A stretch of DNA of 64,000 nt from Sphingomonas guangdongensis (GCF_900199185.1 NZ_OBMI01000001.1:1054001-1118000); one strand, 5' to 3'; shown: positions 27,958 through 38,490, numbered from the stretch's first letter. Program-made: numbers and translations. The notes: generated by a model from the sequence alone, not told the origin.

Positions 27958-28382
27958 CGCGACGCGACGAGCGTGTCGAGCATCGGGCGAATCGCCCCGA
28001 CGTCGTACCCGGCCTGCGCCGCCTTCGCGACCAGCATTGCCGGTTCGTCGCCCATGCGGGCGCGAGCGAGGGCCCACAGATGCGCACTGCGCGTGCCCGA
28101 GCGGCAGTAGGCGAGGACCGGGCCGCCCGCCGCCGTCAGCGCCGCGGCCATCGCCTCGACCTGGTTGCCGGAGAAGCCCGAGTGCGTGACAGGCACGGCG
28201 CGATACGCGATGCCCGCGGCTGCAGCCGCTGCCGCGATATCGGCGCCGCTCGGCTGACCGGGCTCCTCGTCATCGGGACGGTTGTTGACGATCTCGACAA
28301 AACCGGCGTTCGCAATCGCCTGCACCTCCTCAGGCGTGATCTGCGGCGCAACGCTTATCTGGTCGTCGATCTGGCGGATCAT
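27954..28382 (-). CDS. TIGR01244/DUF442 family phosphatase
   Basis: A 142-residue tyrosine-phosphatase-fold protein of the group that includes the N-terminal domain of Blh (beta-lactamase hydrolase-like). The start IDDQISVAPQITPEEVQAI and NNRPDDEEPGQPS are typical, and the catalytic loop is YCRSGTRSA (Cys and Arg of CX5R). The usual role is linked to sulfide or persulfide metabolism, but no rhodanese or dioxygenase lies here. It overlaps recQ and the next gene by 4 bp each. Confidence 0.86.
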   Translation of the reverse strand: MIRQIDDQISVAPQITPEEVQAIANAGFVEIVNNRPDDEEPGQPSGADIAAAAAAAGIAYRAVPVTHSGFSGNQVEAMAAALTAAGGPVLAYCRSGTRSAHLWALARARMGDEPAMLVAKAAQAGYDVGAIRPMLDTLVASR

Positions 28383-30163
28383 TCGGATGCCTCTGCTTCT
28401 CGGAACTGGCGGATCACGGATAGGAAGGCGTCACCATAGGCATCGCGCTTGACCGCGCCAACGCCCGAGATGCGCGCGAGTGCCGCGATCGTTGCCGGAC
28501 GCTCCGCCGTCATCGCGCGCAGCACCGCGTCGTGGAAGATGACGTAGGGAGGAACGCCAGCCTCCTGCGCGAGCTCACGGCGTTTCGCACGCAGCGCCTC
28601 GAACAGCGGGTCGCCGACCGGATTGTCGATCGCCGCACCGCGGGCGCGCCGTGACCGCCGCGCCGGCACGATCAGGTCGAGCGTCGCGTCACCCTTCAGC
28701 AGCGCCTTGGCCCCGGGCCCGAACTCCAGCCCGCCGTGGGGATTGGCGCGGAGCGCGTCGCGCGCGAGCAGCGCCCGCGCGACCGGCTTGAGCAACGCCG
28801 CCTCGTCGCCGGACACGATTCCAAAGACGCTCAGGTTCTCATGCCCGTTCTGGAGCGAGCGGTCGCTCGACTGGCCGGTCAGCACGCCCTCGACATAGCC
28901 GACACCGTAGAGTTGTCCGGTGCGGAACACGGCAGACAGGAACTTGCGGGCAACGGTGGTCGCATCGATGCTGGCGGGCGGGTTGAGGCAGTTGTCGCAG
29001 TTGCCGCAATCGACCGGCGCATCGGTCTCGCCGAAGTGCTGAAGCAGCAGGCGGCGCCGGCAGCTCGGCGTCTCAACCAGCGCCGCCATTGCGTTCAGCC
29101 GCTGGCGCTCGCCCGACTGACGCGCCGGTTCGACCTCGCCGATCCGCTGGCGAGCGCGGGCGAAGTCGTCGGCGCCCCAGAACAGATGCGCGATCGCCGG
29201 GTCGCCGTCGCGTCCGGCGCGCCCGGTCTCCTGGTAATAAGCCTCGATCGACTTGGGCAGTCCGGCATGCGCGACAAAGCGGACGTCGGGCTTGTCGATC
29301 CCCATGCCGAAGGCGACCGTCGCGGCAATCACCATGTTCTCGGACGCCACGAACGCCGCCTGGTTGGCGGCGCGGACCGCGGGCTCCAGCCCGGCGTGGT
29401 AGGCGCGGGTCGGGCGGCCGGTCTTCGCCAGCGCCGCCGCCATCTTCTCCGTCCCCGCGCGCGACGGCACGTAGACGATTCCGGGACCCGGCGTTTCCGC
29501 GATCAGGTCCGCGATCTGGCGAGTGACATTGTCGCGGGGGCTGATCTGGTAGCGGATGTTGGGGCGGTCGAAGCCCGCGACGATCAGCCCGTCGGCAGCA
29601 ATGCCGAGCTGCTCGAGAATGTCGGCGCGGGTATGGGCGTCGGCGGTCGCGGTGAGCGCGAGACGCGGCACATCGGGAGAGCGGTCGAGCAGCGGGCGGA
29701 GCAGGCGATAGTCGGGGCGAAAGTCGTGGCCCCACTCACTGACGCAGTGCGCCTCGTCGATCGCGAACAGGCTGACCTTGCCGCGGTCGAGCAGGTCGCG
29801 GAACTCGCCGCCGGAGGCGCGCTCCGGGGCGACGTAGAGGAGGTCGAGCACACCATCCAGGAAGCGACGGCGGGTTTCCGCCCGGTTCTCGTCGACGCTG
29901 GTGAGCGTCGCGGCGCGTATGCCGACCGCGGTGGCGGCACGCAGCTGATCGTGCATCAGCGCAATCAGGGGAGAGACGACCACGCAGGTACCCGGCAGCA
30001 TCGTTGCGGGCAGCTGATAGGTGAGCGACTTGCCCGCGCCGGTCGGCATGACGGCGAGGGTCGAGCGCCCGGTCAGCACACGCGTCACCACGTCCGCCTG
30101 GACGCCGCGGAAGTCGGGATAGCCGAAGATGGTCTGAAGGGCCGCGCGGGCGTCGGAGAGCAT
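28379..30163 (-). CDS. recQ: ATP-dependent DNA helicase RecQ
   Basis: A 3-prime-5-prime DNA helicase for recombination and fork repair; 594 residues. Motif 0/I is MPTGAGKSLTYQLPA, motif II is DEAHC in a block followed by VSEWGHDFRPDY, motif VI QETGRAGRDG. The zinc-binding cysteines are CGNCDNC, and a C-terminal HRDC domain with AALARISGVGAVKRDAYG ends it. It is first in a three-gene operon with coupled starts. Confidence 0.95.
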   Translation of the reverse strand: MLSDARAALQTIFGYPDFRGVQADVVTRVLTGRSTLAVMPTGAGKSLTYQLPATMLPGTCVVVSPLIALMHDQLRAATAVGIRAATLTSVDENRAETRRRFLDGVLDLLYVAPERASGGEFRDLLDRGKVSLFAIDEAHCVSEWGHDFRPDYRLLRPLLDRSPDVPRLALTATADAHTRADILEQLGIAADGLIVAGFDRPNIRYQISPRDNVTRQIADLIAETPGPGIVYVPSRAGTEKMAAALAKTGRPTRAYHAGLEPAVRAANQAAFVASENMVIAATVAFGMGIDKPDVRFVAHAGLPKSIEAYYQETGRAGRDGDPAIAHLFWGADDFARARQRIGEVEPARQSGERQRLNAMAALVETPSCRRRLLLQHFGETDAPVDCGNCDNCLNPPASIDATTVARKFLSAVFRTGQLYGVGYVEGVLTGQSSDRSLQNGHENLSVFGIVSGDEAALLKPVARALLARDALRANPHGGLEFGPGAKALLKGDATLDLIVPARRSRRARGAAIDNPVGDPLFEALRAKRRELAQEAGVPPYVIFHDAVLRAMTAERPATIAALARISGVGAVKRDAYGDAFLSVIRQFREAEASE

Positions 30164-30264
30164 TGCGTGGCCTATATCGTCGCCTCGGCCCGGATTAATA
30201 GGGCTGCCCTGCTTCGGCCTGAATCACGCGCGAGCCTGTATGGCAGGCGAGCGGGAGTGACGTC

Positions 30265-31152
30265 ATGCGGGTAGCGGCGGTTGGGGCCCTGGTGCTGGTC
30301 GGTGCGGCTCCGGTCGAGCGGGTGATCGTCGTCGGCCGGCCGGTCGCCACAACCATCAATGGCGTCGCGGGCACGCTGCTCGTCGATCCCGGCGCGCCGT
30401 CGATGCCGATCGTGTCGCGAGCCTATGCCGACCGGCTGGCGCTCAAGCCGGGCATGTTCACCATCCGCTGGCTGATCGGCCCGGTCGTGCTGCCGGTGAC
30501 GACCGCAGTCGAGCGCATCAATCTGGGGCGGGGCGAGCAGAAGCGGCGGATCGGCTGGGTCGAGCGGCCCTACCGCGACGACGTCGACGGAGCGGTCGGC
30601 CCCGGTGGCCTGCCCGACAACGTGGTGCGCTTCACCCTCCGGGCACCGCAAGCTGGCGAGCGCACGGTGACGCTGCCGATGCTGGACGCGGGCGGGCTGC
30701 TCGGCGGATCGGTCGGCCTGTTCGCGCGCATCGATGTGGAGGGGGAACCGGTCCGCATCCGCTTCGATCTCAACCAGCCGCACACGCTCACCAACGCCGG
30801 AATGGCGCTGACGCTCGCGCGGGTGCACGCGGGCACCCTCGCGGAGGCGCGCCGCTCGGTGCCGATCGTCTTCGGTGTCGTGCGCCCGGTCCGGACCATG
30901 ACGCTCGCCCGCCCGCTCGCCGTCGGTCCGCTTTCGATCACCAGACTCGATGTCCGCACGGGCGACTTCGGCAATGCCGACGGGATCGCCAGCACAACGG
31001 CCGCGGCCGATCCGGACGAGATCGTGGTGGAGGCGAAGGGCAAGCGCGACCGCAGCCGCGATCGGATCACCCTCGGCAGCGATGCGCTCGCCCGCTGTTC
31101 CGCCATCGTCTTCGACAAGCCGGCGAAGCAGGTACGGCTGACCTGCGCCTGA
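30265..31152 (+). CDS. Retropepsin-like protein with altered active site
   Basis: A 295-residue protein with a short hydrophobic start, perhaps a signal peptide. Residues 32-43 read NGVAGTLLVDPG, closely resembling the NGxxxxFLVDTGA motif of bacterial retropepsin-like aspartic proteases, but the catalytic DTG/DSG is DPG. A second beta region with FDLNQPHTLTN follows, and the C-terminal part has KGKRDRSRDRITLG. It may be an inactive relative that binds rather than cleaves. It is divergent from recQ and convergent with the ABC exporter, 1 bp apart. Confidence 0.6.
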   Translation: MRVAAVGALVLVGAAPVERVIVVGRPVATTINGVAGTLLVDPGAPSMPIVSRAYADRLALKPGMFTIRWLIGPVVLPVTTAVERINLGRGEQKRRIGWVERPYRDDVDGAVGPGGLPDNVVRFTLRAPQAGERTVTLPMLDAGGLLGGSVGLFARIDVEGEPVRIRFDLNQPHTLTNAGMALTLARVHAGTLAEARRSVPIVFGVVRPVRTMTLARPLAVGPLSITRLDVRTGDFGNADGIASTTAAADPDEIVVEAKGKRDRSRDRITLGSDALARCSAIVFDKPAKQVRLTCA

Positions 31153-31153
31153 G

Positions 31154-32965
31154 CTACTCGGCCGCCAGCGCCGCATCCTGCTCGGCGGCCTGACGCGCCC
31201 ACATCTCGGCATAGAGCTTGCCGGCGCGCAGCAGCTCGGCGTGGGTGCCCTGCTCGGCGATGCGGCCCGCCTCCAGCACGACGATCCGGTCGGCGTGGAC
31301 GATCGTGGAGAGGCGGTGCGCGATCACGATCGTGGTGCGTCCCTGTTCGATCGTCTCCAGCGTCGCCTGGATCTCCGCCTCCGTGCGGCTGTCGAGCGCG
31401 CTGGTCGCCTCGTCCAGGATCAGGATCGGCGGATCCTTGACCAGCGTCCGCGCGATCGCGACGCGCTGCTTCTCGCCGCCCGACAGCTTCAGCCCGCGCT
31501 CGCCGACCCGAGTGTCGAAGCCGTCGGGAAGCGCCTGGATGAAAGGCGCGATCGCCGCCCCCCGCGCGGCGGCGGCGATGTCGTCCTCGCTCGCGCCCTC
31601 GCGGCCGTAGGCGATGTTGTAGCCGATCGTCTCGTTGAACAGGACCGTGTCCTGCGGGACGATCCCGATCGCGGCGCGCAAGCTGGTTTGGGTGACAGCG
31701 GCGATATCCTGCCCGTCGATCGTCACGCGCCCGCCGGTCAGGTCGTAGAAGCGGTAGAGGATGCGCGCGAGCGTCGACTTGCCCGCGCCCGACGGCCCCA
31801 CCACCGCGACCGTGGCACCGGCGGGGATGTCGAGGTCGATGCCCTTCAGGATCTCGCGATCCGGATCGTAGGCGAAGCGCACGTCCTCGAACCGGACCTG
31901 GCCGCTCGAAACCTGGAGCGGCGCGGCGCCGGGCGCGTCCTGCACCTCCGCCGGCGTGTCGATCAGGTCGAACATCGCGCCCATGTCGATCGCGCCCTGC
32001 TTCACCGTGCGGTACACCATACCGAGCAGGTCGAGCGGGCGGAACAGCTGCGCGAGTAAAGTCGACACCAGCACCACGTCGCCCGCCGTGAAGCGCCCCG
32101 CCGCCCAGCCGTACGCGACCAATGCCATGCCCGCCGCCAGCATCACGTTCGTGATCGTCGCCTGCCCGACGTTCAGCCAGGCGAGCGAGTTCTCCGACTT
32201 GACCGCCGCGTCGGCATAGGCGCCGACCGCCTTCGCGTAGCGCGCCGCCTCGCGATCCTCGGCGTTGAAGTACTTTACCGTCTCGAAGTTCAGGAGCGAG
32301 TCGACCGCGTGCGCGACCGCGCCCGAATCGAGGTCGTTCATCCGCTCGCGCAGAGCCGCCCGCCAATCGGTGACCCAGCGCGTGAAGGCGATGTAGACGA
32401 CAACCATCGCGAGCGTGCCCGCGACCAGCCACCAGCCGAAACGCGTCGCGAAGATGCCGAGCACCAGCCCGAGTTCGAGGATGGTCGGCGCGATGTTGAA
32501 GAGGAGAAAGTAGAGCATCGTGTCGATGCTCTTGGTGCCGCGCTCCACCACCTTGGTGACCGCGCCGGTGCGCCGTTCGAGGTGGAAGCGCAGCGACAGG
32601 TTGTGGAGGTGGCGGAAGACCTGCGCCGCCAGCCGCCGGGTCGCGTCCTGCCCAACGCGCTCGAACACCGCGTTGCGCAGGTTGTCGAAGAGGACGGTGC
32701 CGAGCCGCGCGGCGGCATAGCCGATCACCAGCAGCACCACCAGGCTGACCGCGTCGCGCGGGCCGCTCGCCATCCGGTCGACCGCGCCCTGCAGCGCGAA
32801 GGGCGCGCCGTAGACCTGCACCAGCTTCGAGCAGAGCACGAAGCCCATCGCGCCGACGATCCGCGCCTTCAGGGTCGGGGCATCGGCAGGCCAGAGATAG
32901 GGGAGGAAGCGCCTGAGCGTCGGCCACAGCGGACGATCGGCACCGGCGGATCGCGCGGGCGGCAT
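31154..32965 (-). CDS. Atm1/HMT-type ABC exporter (fused permease and ATPase)
   Basis: A half-transporter of 603 residues: six membrane helices (about residues 35-320) and an ATP-binding domain. Walker A is GPSGAGKST, the signature LSGGEKQRVAIARTL and Walker B ILILDEATSALD. The helix region with QRGTKSIDTMLYFLLFN-like sequence (ERGTKSIDTMLYF) and LNFETVKYFNAEDRE are hallmarks of the Atm1 family, which exports glutathione- or persulfide-linked compounds and protects against heavy metals. Promoter region shared with the divergent small gene at 33069. Confidence 0.92.
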   Translation of the reverse strand: MPPARSAGADRPLWPTLRRFLPYLWPADAPTLKARIVGAMGFVLCSKLVQVYGAPFALQGAVDRMASGPRDAVSLVVLLVIGYAAARLGTVLFDNLRNAVFERVGQDATRRLAAQVFRHLHNLSLRFHLERRTGAVTKVVERGTKSIDTMLYFLLFNIAPTILELGLVLGIFATRFGWWLVAGTLAMVVVYIAFTRWVTDWRAALRERMNDLDSGAVAHAVDSLLNFETVKYFNAEDREAARYAKAVGAYADAAVKSENSLAWLNVGQATITNVMLAAGMALVAYGWAAGRFTAGDVVLVSTLLAQLFRPLDLLGMVYRTVKQGAIDMGAMFDLIDTPAEVQDAPGAAPLQVSSGQVRFEDVRFAYDPDREILKGIDLDIPAGATVAVVGPSGAGKSTLARILYRFYDLTGGRVTIDGQDIAAVTQTSLRAAIGIVPQDTVLFNETIGYNIAYGREGASEDDIAAAARGAAIAPFIQALPDGFDTRVGERGLKLSGGEKQRVAIARTLVKDPPILILDEATSALDSRTEAEIQATLETIEQGRTTIVIAHRLSTIVHADRIVVLEAGRIAEQGTHAELLRAGKLYAEMWARQAAEQDAALAAE

Positions 32966-33068
32966 GGTGCGTCACGTAGGGACATTTCGCGCCCGCACAA
33001 GCGAGCGCCCGGCCGGAACCGTGCCCGGCCCTTGCGTGTTCATGGGCTTAGGTACGGGAGAAGAGCAG

Positions 33069-33296
33069 ATGGAACCGCTCTATTACGTGATGGCGATCCT
33101 GGGGTGCGGCGACGACGGCGCCGCCTGCCAGCAGGCCCGCGTCATGCCCGTCCGCTACCAGTCGGTCGCGGCGTGCCAGGCGGCGATGCTGCCAACGCTG
33201 CAGGGCCAGACCGACCTCTCCTTTCCGGTGGTGCAGGCCGCGTGCCAGCGCCGCGGGATGATGATCGCGTCCAAGGACGGCGGCAAGCGCGGCTGA
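33069..33296 (+). CDS. Small Cys-containing hypothetical protein (intact copy)
   Basis: A 75-residue protein that I cannot name: MEPLYYVMAILGCGDDG, then ARVMPVRYQSVAACQ and a C-terminal QGQTDLSFPVVQAACQRRG. It has four cysteines, at about 13, 19, 37 and 60. The ATG at 33069 has a GAAGAG ribosome site 7 bases upstream; the frame is open further back. A second, decayed copy of the C-terminal 50 residues lies at 34307-34462, which supports this frame being real. Confidence 0.7.
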   Translation: MEPLYYVMAILGCGDDGAACQQARVMPVRYQSVAACQAAMLPTLQGQTDLSFPVVQAACQRRGMMIASKDGGKRG

Positions 33297-33320
33297 TCCG
33301 CCGGGCGCCGCCGCCAAAGG

Positions 33321-34142
33321 TTAGTCAAGGGTGAGGCCAGGATCGTCCGCTCGCGCGGCGCGCGCCGCCGCGCGCTGCTGGCGCGCGAGGCTGCGATCGA
33401 GCGCGGCGGGGTGCGACGGTGGCGCGGTCGGCCGGCGATAGCGTTCGCGCTCATCGACGGGGTAGCGATTGTGGGCCTCGGCCACCGCGCGGGCGGTGAG
33501 GACTTCTTCCGCGAGCCGCTCCGGCGGCAGGAGCGTGTGCGGCTCGGCCGGCGGCACCGGGGCGAGCGCCTCCAGCGCGCGGACGACCGGCAGCTCGGGC
33601 GCTGGCAGCGCCGCATCGGGCGGGCGGACGTCGCGGTGTGCGTGGGCGAAGCGCTCGGGCTGATAGGCGCGGATCAGGAACATCAGCAGTCGGTCGTTGT
33701 GCCGCCACTTGGCACCGATGCGAACGCCGTCGCGGTCGAACACCGGCACCTCCTCCCCCTCAATCGCGCGAGTGAAGGCGACGTCGACCAGCCGGGTGAC
33801 GGCCGCCGCAGTCGCCGCCGCCCAGGCGCGCGCGAACCCCTCGCTTCCGGGCGCGCGACGCAGGCGGTAGGCGCTCTGGACCGACATGTCGGTCGCCTCG
33901 CACGCCGCGGAGACGAGGCCGGTGTCAGCCAGCACCTCGATGAACTGGCGCTGCTTGTCGATGGTCCAGCCGTCGGCGCGCCGCTTGCGCGGCACCGGCC
34001 GCCACTCGAACTCGGCCGGATCGAAGCCGTGCGCGTCGAAGACGGGCGGTTCGGGATCGTCGTCCAGGTCATCGTCGAGGCGTTGCAGGGCGCGCGGGTC
34101 CTCGCTGGACGGCGCGGGGGTGCGGTTCGGGTCGTGCTCCAT
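33321..34142 (-). CDS. Hypothetical protein with terminase-small-subunit-like HTH
   Basis: A 273-residue protein. After an acidic N-terminus (DDDLDDDPEPP) comes WTIDKQRQFIEVLADTG, then a helix-turn-helix-like SAACEATDMSVQSAYRLRR (about residues 78-96). This resembles the N-terminal domain of phage terminase small subunits and related sphingomonad proteins. The rest is Ala/Pro/Arg-rich. No phage genes accompany it. It is bracketed by the two copies of the small Cys gene. Probably DNA-binding; the role is unknown. Confidence 0.7.
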   Translation of the reverse strand: MEHDPNRTPAPSSEDPRALQRLDDDLDDDPEPPVFDAHGFDPAEFEWRPVPRKRRADGWTIDKQRQFIEVLADTGLVSAACEATDMSVQSAYRLRRAPGSEGFARAWAAATAAAVTRLVDVAFTRAIEGEEVPVFDRDGVRIGAKWRHNDRLLMFLIRAYQPERFAHAHRDVRPPDAALPAPELPVVRALEALAPVPPAEPHTLLPPERLAEEVLTARAVAEAHNRYPVDERERYRRPTAPPSHPAALDRSLARQQRAAARAARADDPGLTLD

Positions 34143-34306
34143 CGTGAAGGGTGGAGCAGTCGCGGGCGACGTAGGACAGCGGGGATGGCGCGGGTTGGAG
34201 ATTTCGGGGGGCGGGTGTGACGGATGGGCATCCGTCGGGCGGTGAACGGCGGCGATCGGACCGGTGGACGGATCGGCTGTGCGCCAGGTGCAGCGCTTGG
34301 AAATAC

Positions 34307-34462
34307 GGAGTCGTGCCCGTGCGCTACCGGCCGGCCGCTACGTGCCGGGCGGCAGTGTTGCCGACGTCGCAGGGCCAGACCGGCCTGTCCTTCCCGGTAG
34401 TGTTGGCTGCGTACCAGCGCCGTGGCACCGTGATCGCATCGCACGATGGCGGCAAGCGCGGC
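34307..34462 (+). pseudogene. Decayed second copy of the small Cys-containing gene
   Basis: Translation here gives VPVRYRPAATCRAAVLPT, then QGQTGLSFPVVLAAYQRRG and ASHDGGKRG, clearly related to the C-terminal 50 residues of the gene at 33069. The N-terminal part is missing, one cysteine has become tyrosine, and the stop after KRG is lost (GCTGA to GCTGT), so the frame runs on to 34495. The surrounding gap (34143-34546) holds nothing else I can identify. Confidence 0.7.
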
Positions 34463-34546
34463 TGTTCCGCTCGCTGGCGCGACTCGGTAAGCTGAGTCAT
34501 GATCCATCCCGGCGGGTCCCGCGCCCGCTTGGGGAGGGGATCGCAC

Positions 34547-34939
34547 ATGCGCAAAGTCCTGGGCACGCTCGCCGGCGTCGTCGTTGCCGTCATCACCATC
34601 ACCCTGGTCGAGCTGATCGGCCACCGGGTCTATCCGGCCCCGGCCGGGCTGGACCTGACGCCGGAAGGCGTCGCCCGCTATCTGGAGAGCGCCCCCGCCG
34701 GCGCGATGATCGCGGTGGTACTCGGCTGGTTCGCGGGGGCCCTGCTCGGCGGCTGGACCGCGCTCGCGATCACGCGGTGGAGCGTGGCGCCGTGGATTAT
34801 CGCCGGGCTGATCGCGGCCGCCGGCATCTACAACGCGACCCAGATCCCCGCGCCGCTGTGGATGCAGGTGGCAACGGTGCTGGCGCCGGCGCTGGGGGGG
34901 TGGCTGGCGCTGCATCTGGGGCGCCGCACACCCGCTTGA
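34547..34939 (+). CDS. Small integral membrane protein, hypothetical
   Basis: A 130-residue protein with about four hydrophobic helices: residues 5-22, 47-66, 73-90 and 96-120 approximately. I see no enzyme motif. The ATG at 34547 is chosen for the GGGGAGGGGA site upstream; an earlier in-frame ATG at 34499 lacks one. The stop is just before the yefM operator and its TTGACT overlaps a possible -35 box. Confidence 0.7.
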   Translation: MRKVLGTLAGVVVAVITITLVELIGHRVYPAPAGLDLTPEGVARYLESAPAGAMIAVVLGWFAGALLGGWTALAITRWSVAPWIIAGLIAAAGIYNATQIPAPLWMQVATVLAPALGGWLALHLGRRTPA

Positions 34940-34940
34940 C

Positions 34941-34962
34941 TCTGGACAGAAGTCTGCACAGA
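34941..34962. promoter_or_regulatory. Paired-palindrome operator of yefM-yoeB
   Basis: TCTGGACAGA (34941-34950) and TCTGCACAGA (34953-34962) are two near-palindromes of TCTGNACAGA with centres 12 bp apart. The E. coli YefM-YoeB operator has a long and a short palindrome with TGTACA cores about the same distance apart. TTGACT at 34936-34941 could be the -35 element. yefM starts 8 bases after the second arm. Confidence 0.65.
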
Positions 34963-34970
34963 TTGGGTCC

Positions 34971-35225
34971 ATGCAGACCGTCAGCTACACCGAAGCCCGC
35001 GACAACCTGAAGAAGGTGATGGACAAGGCCGTCGCCGACCGTGCGCCGCTCCTAATCACTCGTCAGCGTGGCGAGAACGTCGTGATGATCTCCGCCGACG
35101 AATGGGCCGGGATGGAGGAGACGCTGCACCTGATGGCGTCCCCGGCGAACGCCAAGCGGCTGCTGGAGAGCATCGCCGAGCTGGAAGCCGGCGGTGGCGA
35201 GGTGCACGAGCTTCCCAAACCTTGA
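34971..35225 (+). CDS. yefM: Antitoxin YefM (Phd/YefM family)
   Basis: An 84-residue Phd/YefM antitoxin that binds and neutralises YoeB and represses its own operon. The start MQTVSYTEARDNLKKVMDKA is typical of the DNA-binding fold, followed by LLITRQRGENVVMISADEW; the acidic C-terminus that wraps the toxin is last. It overlaps the toxin gene by 4 bp (TTGA). Confidence 0.93.
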   Translation: MQTVSYTEARDNLKKVMDKAVADRAPLLITRQRGENVVMISADEWAGMEETLHLMASPANAKRLLESIAELEAGGGEVHELPKP

Positions 35226-35488
35226 ACGTCCAGTTCTCGTCGCGCTCCTGGGCCGAGTATCTGAGCGTGCAAGCAGACGACGCCAAGCTGTTCGCCAAGC
35301 TCAACACGCTGATCGAGGAATGCCGGCGTCACCCGTTCAAGGGCACCGGCAAACCCGAGCCGCTCGGCGGCAACCTGTCAGGCTGGTGGTCGCGCCGGAT
35401 CAGCCACGAGCATCGGCTGGTGTACCGAGTGGCGGGGAGTGGAGCCGAGCAGGTGTTGCAGGTGGCGCAGTGCCGGTATCATTACTGA
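35222..35488 (+). CDS. yoeB: Toxin YoeB (ribosome-dependent mRNA endonuclease)
   Basis: An 88-residue RelE-superfamily toxin that cuts mRNA in the ribosome. Conserved parts are FSSRSWAEYL, LIEECRRHPFKGTGKPEPL, SGWWSRRIS, EHRLVYRV and the C-terminal CRYHY with the catalytic residues. Start is a TTG overlapping the yefM stop, which ties its synthesis to the antitoxin. Its last 7 bases overlap the end of the convergent low-G+C gene. Confidence 0.93.
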   Translation: MNVQFSSRSWAEYLSVQADDAKLFAKLNTLIEECRRHPFKGTGKPEPLGGNLSGWWSRRISHEHRLVYRVAGSGAEQVLQVAQCRYHY

Positions 35489-36399
35489 AGATTTGCCGAC
35501 CCGTCGTCGATCAAAAATTCGAGTTGGCGAGGCGCGGGACGATGCTCTAATACTCGTTCCACGATGTTCTCTGTAACCAATCCCTTACCTGTCTGCTTCT
35601 GGCGAAATCTCACTTCACAGATAAGTACGTCACCTTTCGAGAAGCTAATCAAGTTACGATCTACGCGACCCAAAAAGTCCTCATCCGCGATAATCGCACT
35701 GATCTGATTTTGTCCGTCGTGCAGGCGCCATTTATTGTCTTCTTTGAACGCCAACGACACAATCGAGAACGCCGCTCGTCGAATGTCATCGATTATGACT
35801 TGATCTTCGATAGCCGGAGCTCGATACAATTCTGATTCGGCTCGTTCGACGCGCGAAGTGATAGTTCCCTGTTCCGCAAACTCGACAGTCTCGACTCCTG
35901 AGCGCTGCAGTGGAATTTCAACTACGCGTTCAACAGCCGACCTGACTGCGATGTCCTGATACAAGCGCAATAGCTTTAGCGGCACATCTATGCTTTCGCC
36001 GTCGATGGTGACCCGCACCATGCCGGCAGGCAGCCGTTCAATACGGTCGGGTTGCCGGCCGCGCATCCAACGGATGAACCATATCAGGCCACCGAACCCG
36101 CCAACTGCGCCAACGAGTAGTTCCTTCAGGTTGAGCGCGGCGGCGATTTGGTCGCCACTAAGCAAAGCGATGCCCTGCTTGATGATACTCTGGACAACAT
36201 CCAAGTCGATCGAGAAGCAACCTGGCTCGTGTGCGCGCACGTTTACACGAACGTCCGTAGCGTCACCATTCAATGCAACGTTCGCCGCATCGAACATCTC
36301 GCCGATCGCGAGTAAGGCGGGTGCTAACTCCCGCACGTCCATCGTGTGATCGGTCAACGCTGGTCCGTCATAGATGATGGAAAAGCGCGCCTTACTCAC
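35482..36399 (-). CDS. Hypothetical protein, low G+C, likely acquired
   Basis: A 305-residue protein I do not recognise. It begins ARFSIIYDGPALTDHTMDVR, has one probable membrane helix at about residues 91-112 (LLVGAVGGFGGLIWFIRW) preceded by QSIIKQGIALLSGDQIAAALNLKE, then a basic RWMRGRQPDRIERLP, and a soluble mixed alpha/beta C-terminal half. Two sampled 60-base blocks (35581-35640, 35701-35760) have 28 and 29 G+C, against 45 of 60 in a block of neighbouring thiC. It lies between a toxin-antitoxin pair and thiC, which suggests horizontal gain. Function unknown. Confidence 0.75.
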   Translation of the reverse strand: MSKARFSIIYDGPALTDHTMDVRELAPALLAIGEMFDAANVALNGDATDVRVNVRAHEPGCFSIDLDVVQSIIKQGIALLSGDQIAAALNLKELLVGAVGGFGGLIWFIRWMRGRQPDRIERLPAGMVRVTIDGESIDVPLKLLRLYQDIAVRSAVERVVEIPLQRSGVETVEFAEQGTITSRVERAESELYRAPAIEDQVIIDDIRRAAFSIVSLAFKEDNKWRLHDGQNQISAIIADEDFLGRVDRNLISFSKGDVLICEVRFRQKQTGKGLVTENIVERVLEHRPAPRQLEFLIDDGSANLQ

Positions 36400-36465
36400 G
36401 ATATCGACCTTCTACACATGCCCATCCGTGGCAGGCGCAGGTTGAATCAGGCTCTGGCGAGGGGG

Positions 36466-38458
<1,993 letters not shown>

Positions 38459-38490
38459 ATGGAACGGGTGTAGGCGCGATCGGCAGGCGT

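Noticed and set aside
33321..34142. Prophage remnant based on the terminase-like HTH
   Set aside because: A single HTH domain without any other phage gene is not enough; relatives of this protein occur as stand-alone genes in sphingomonads.
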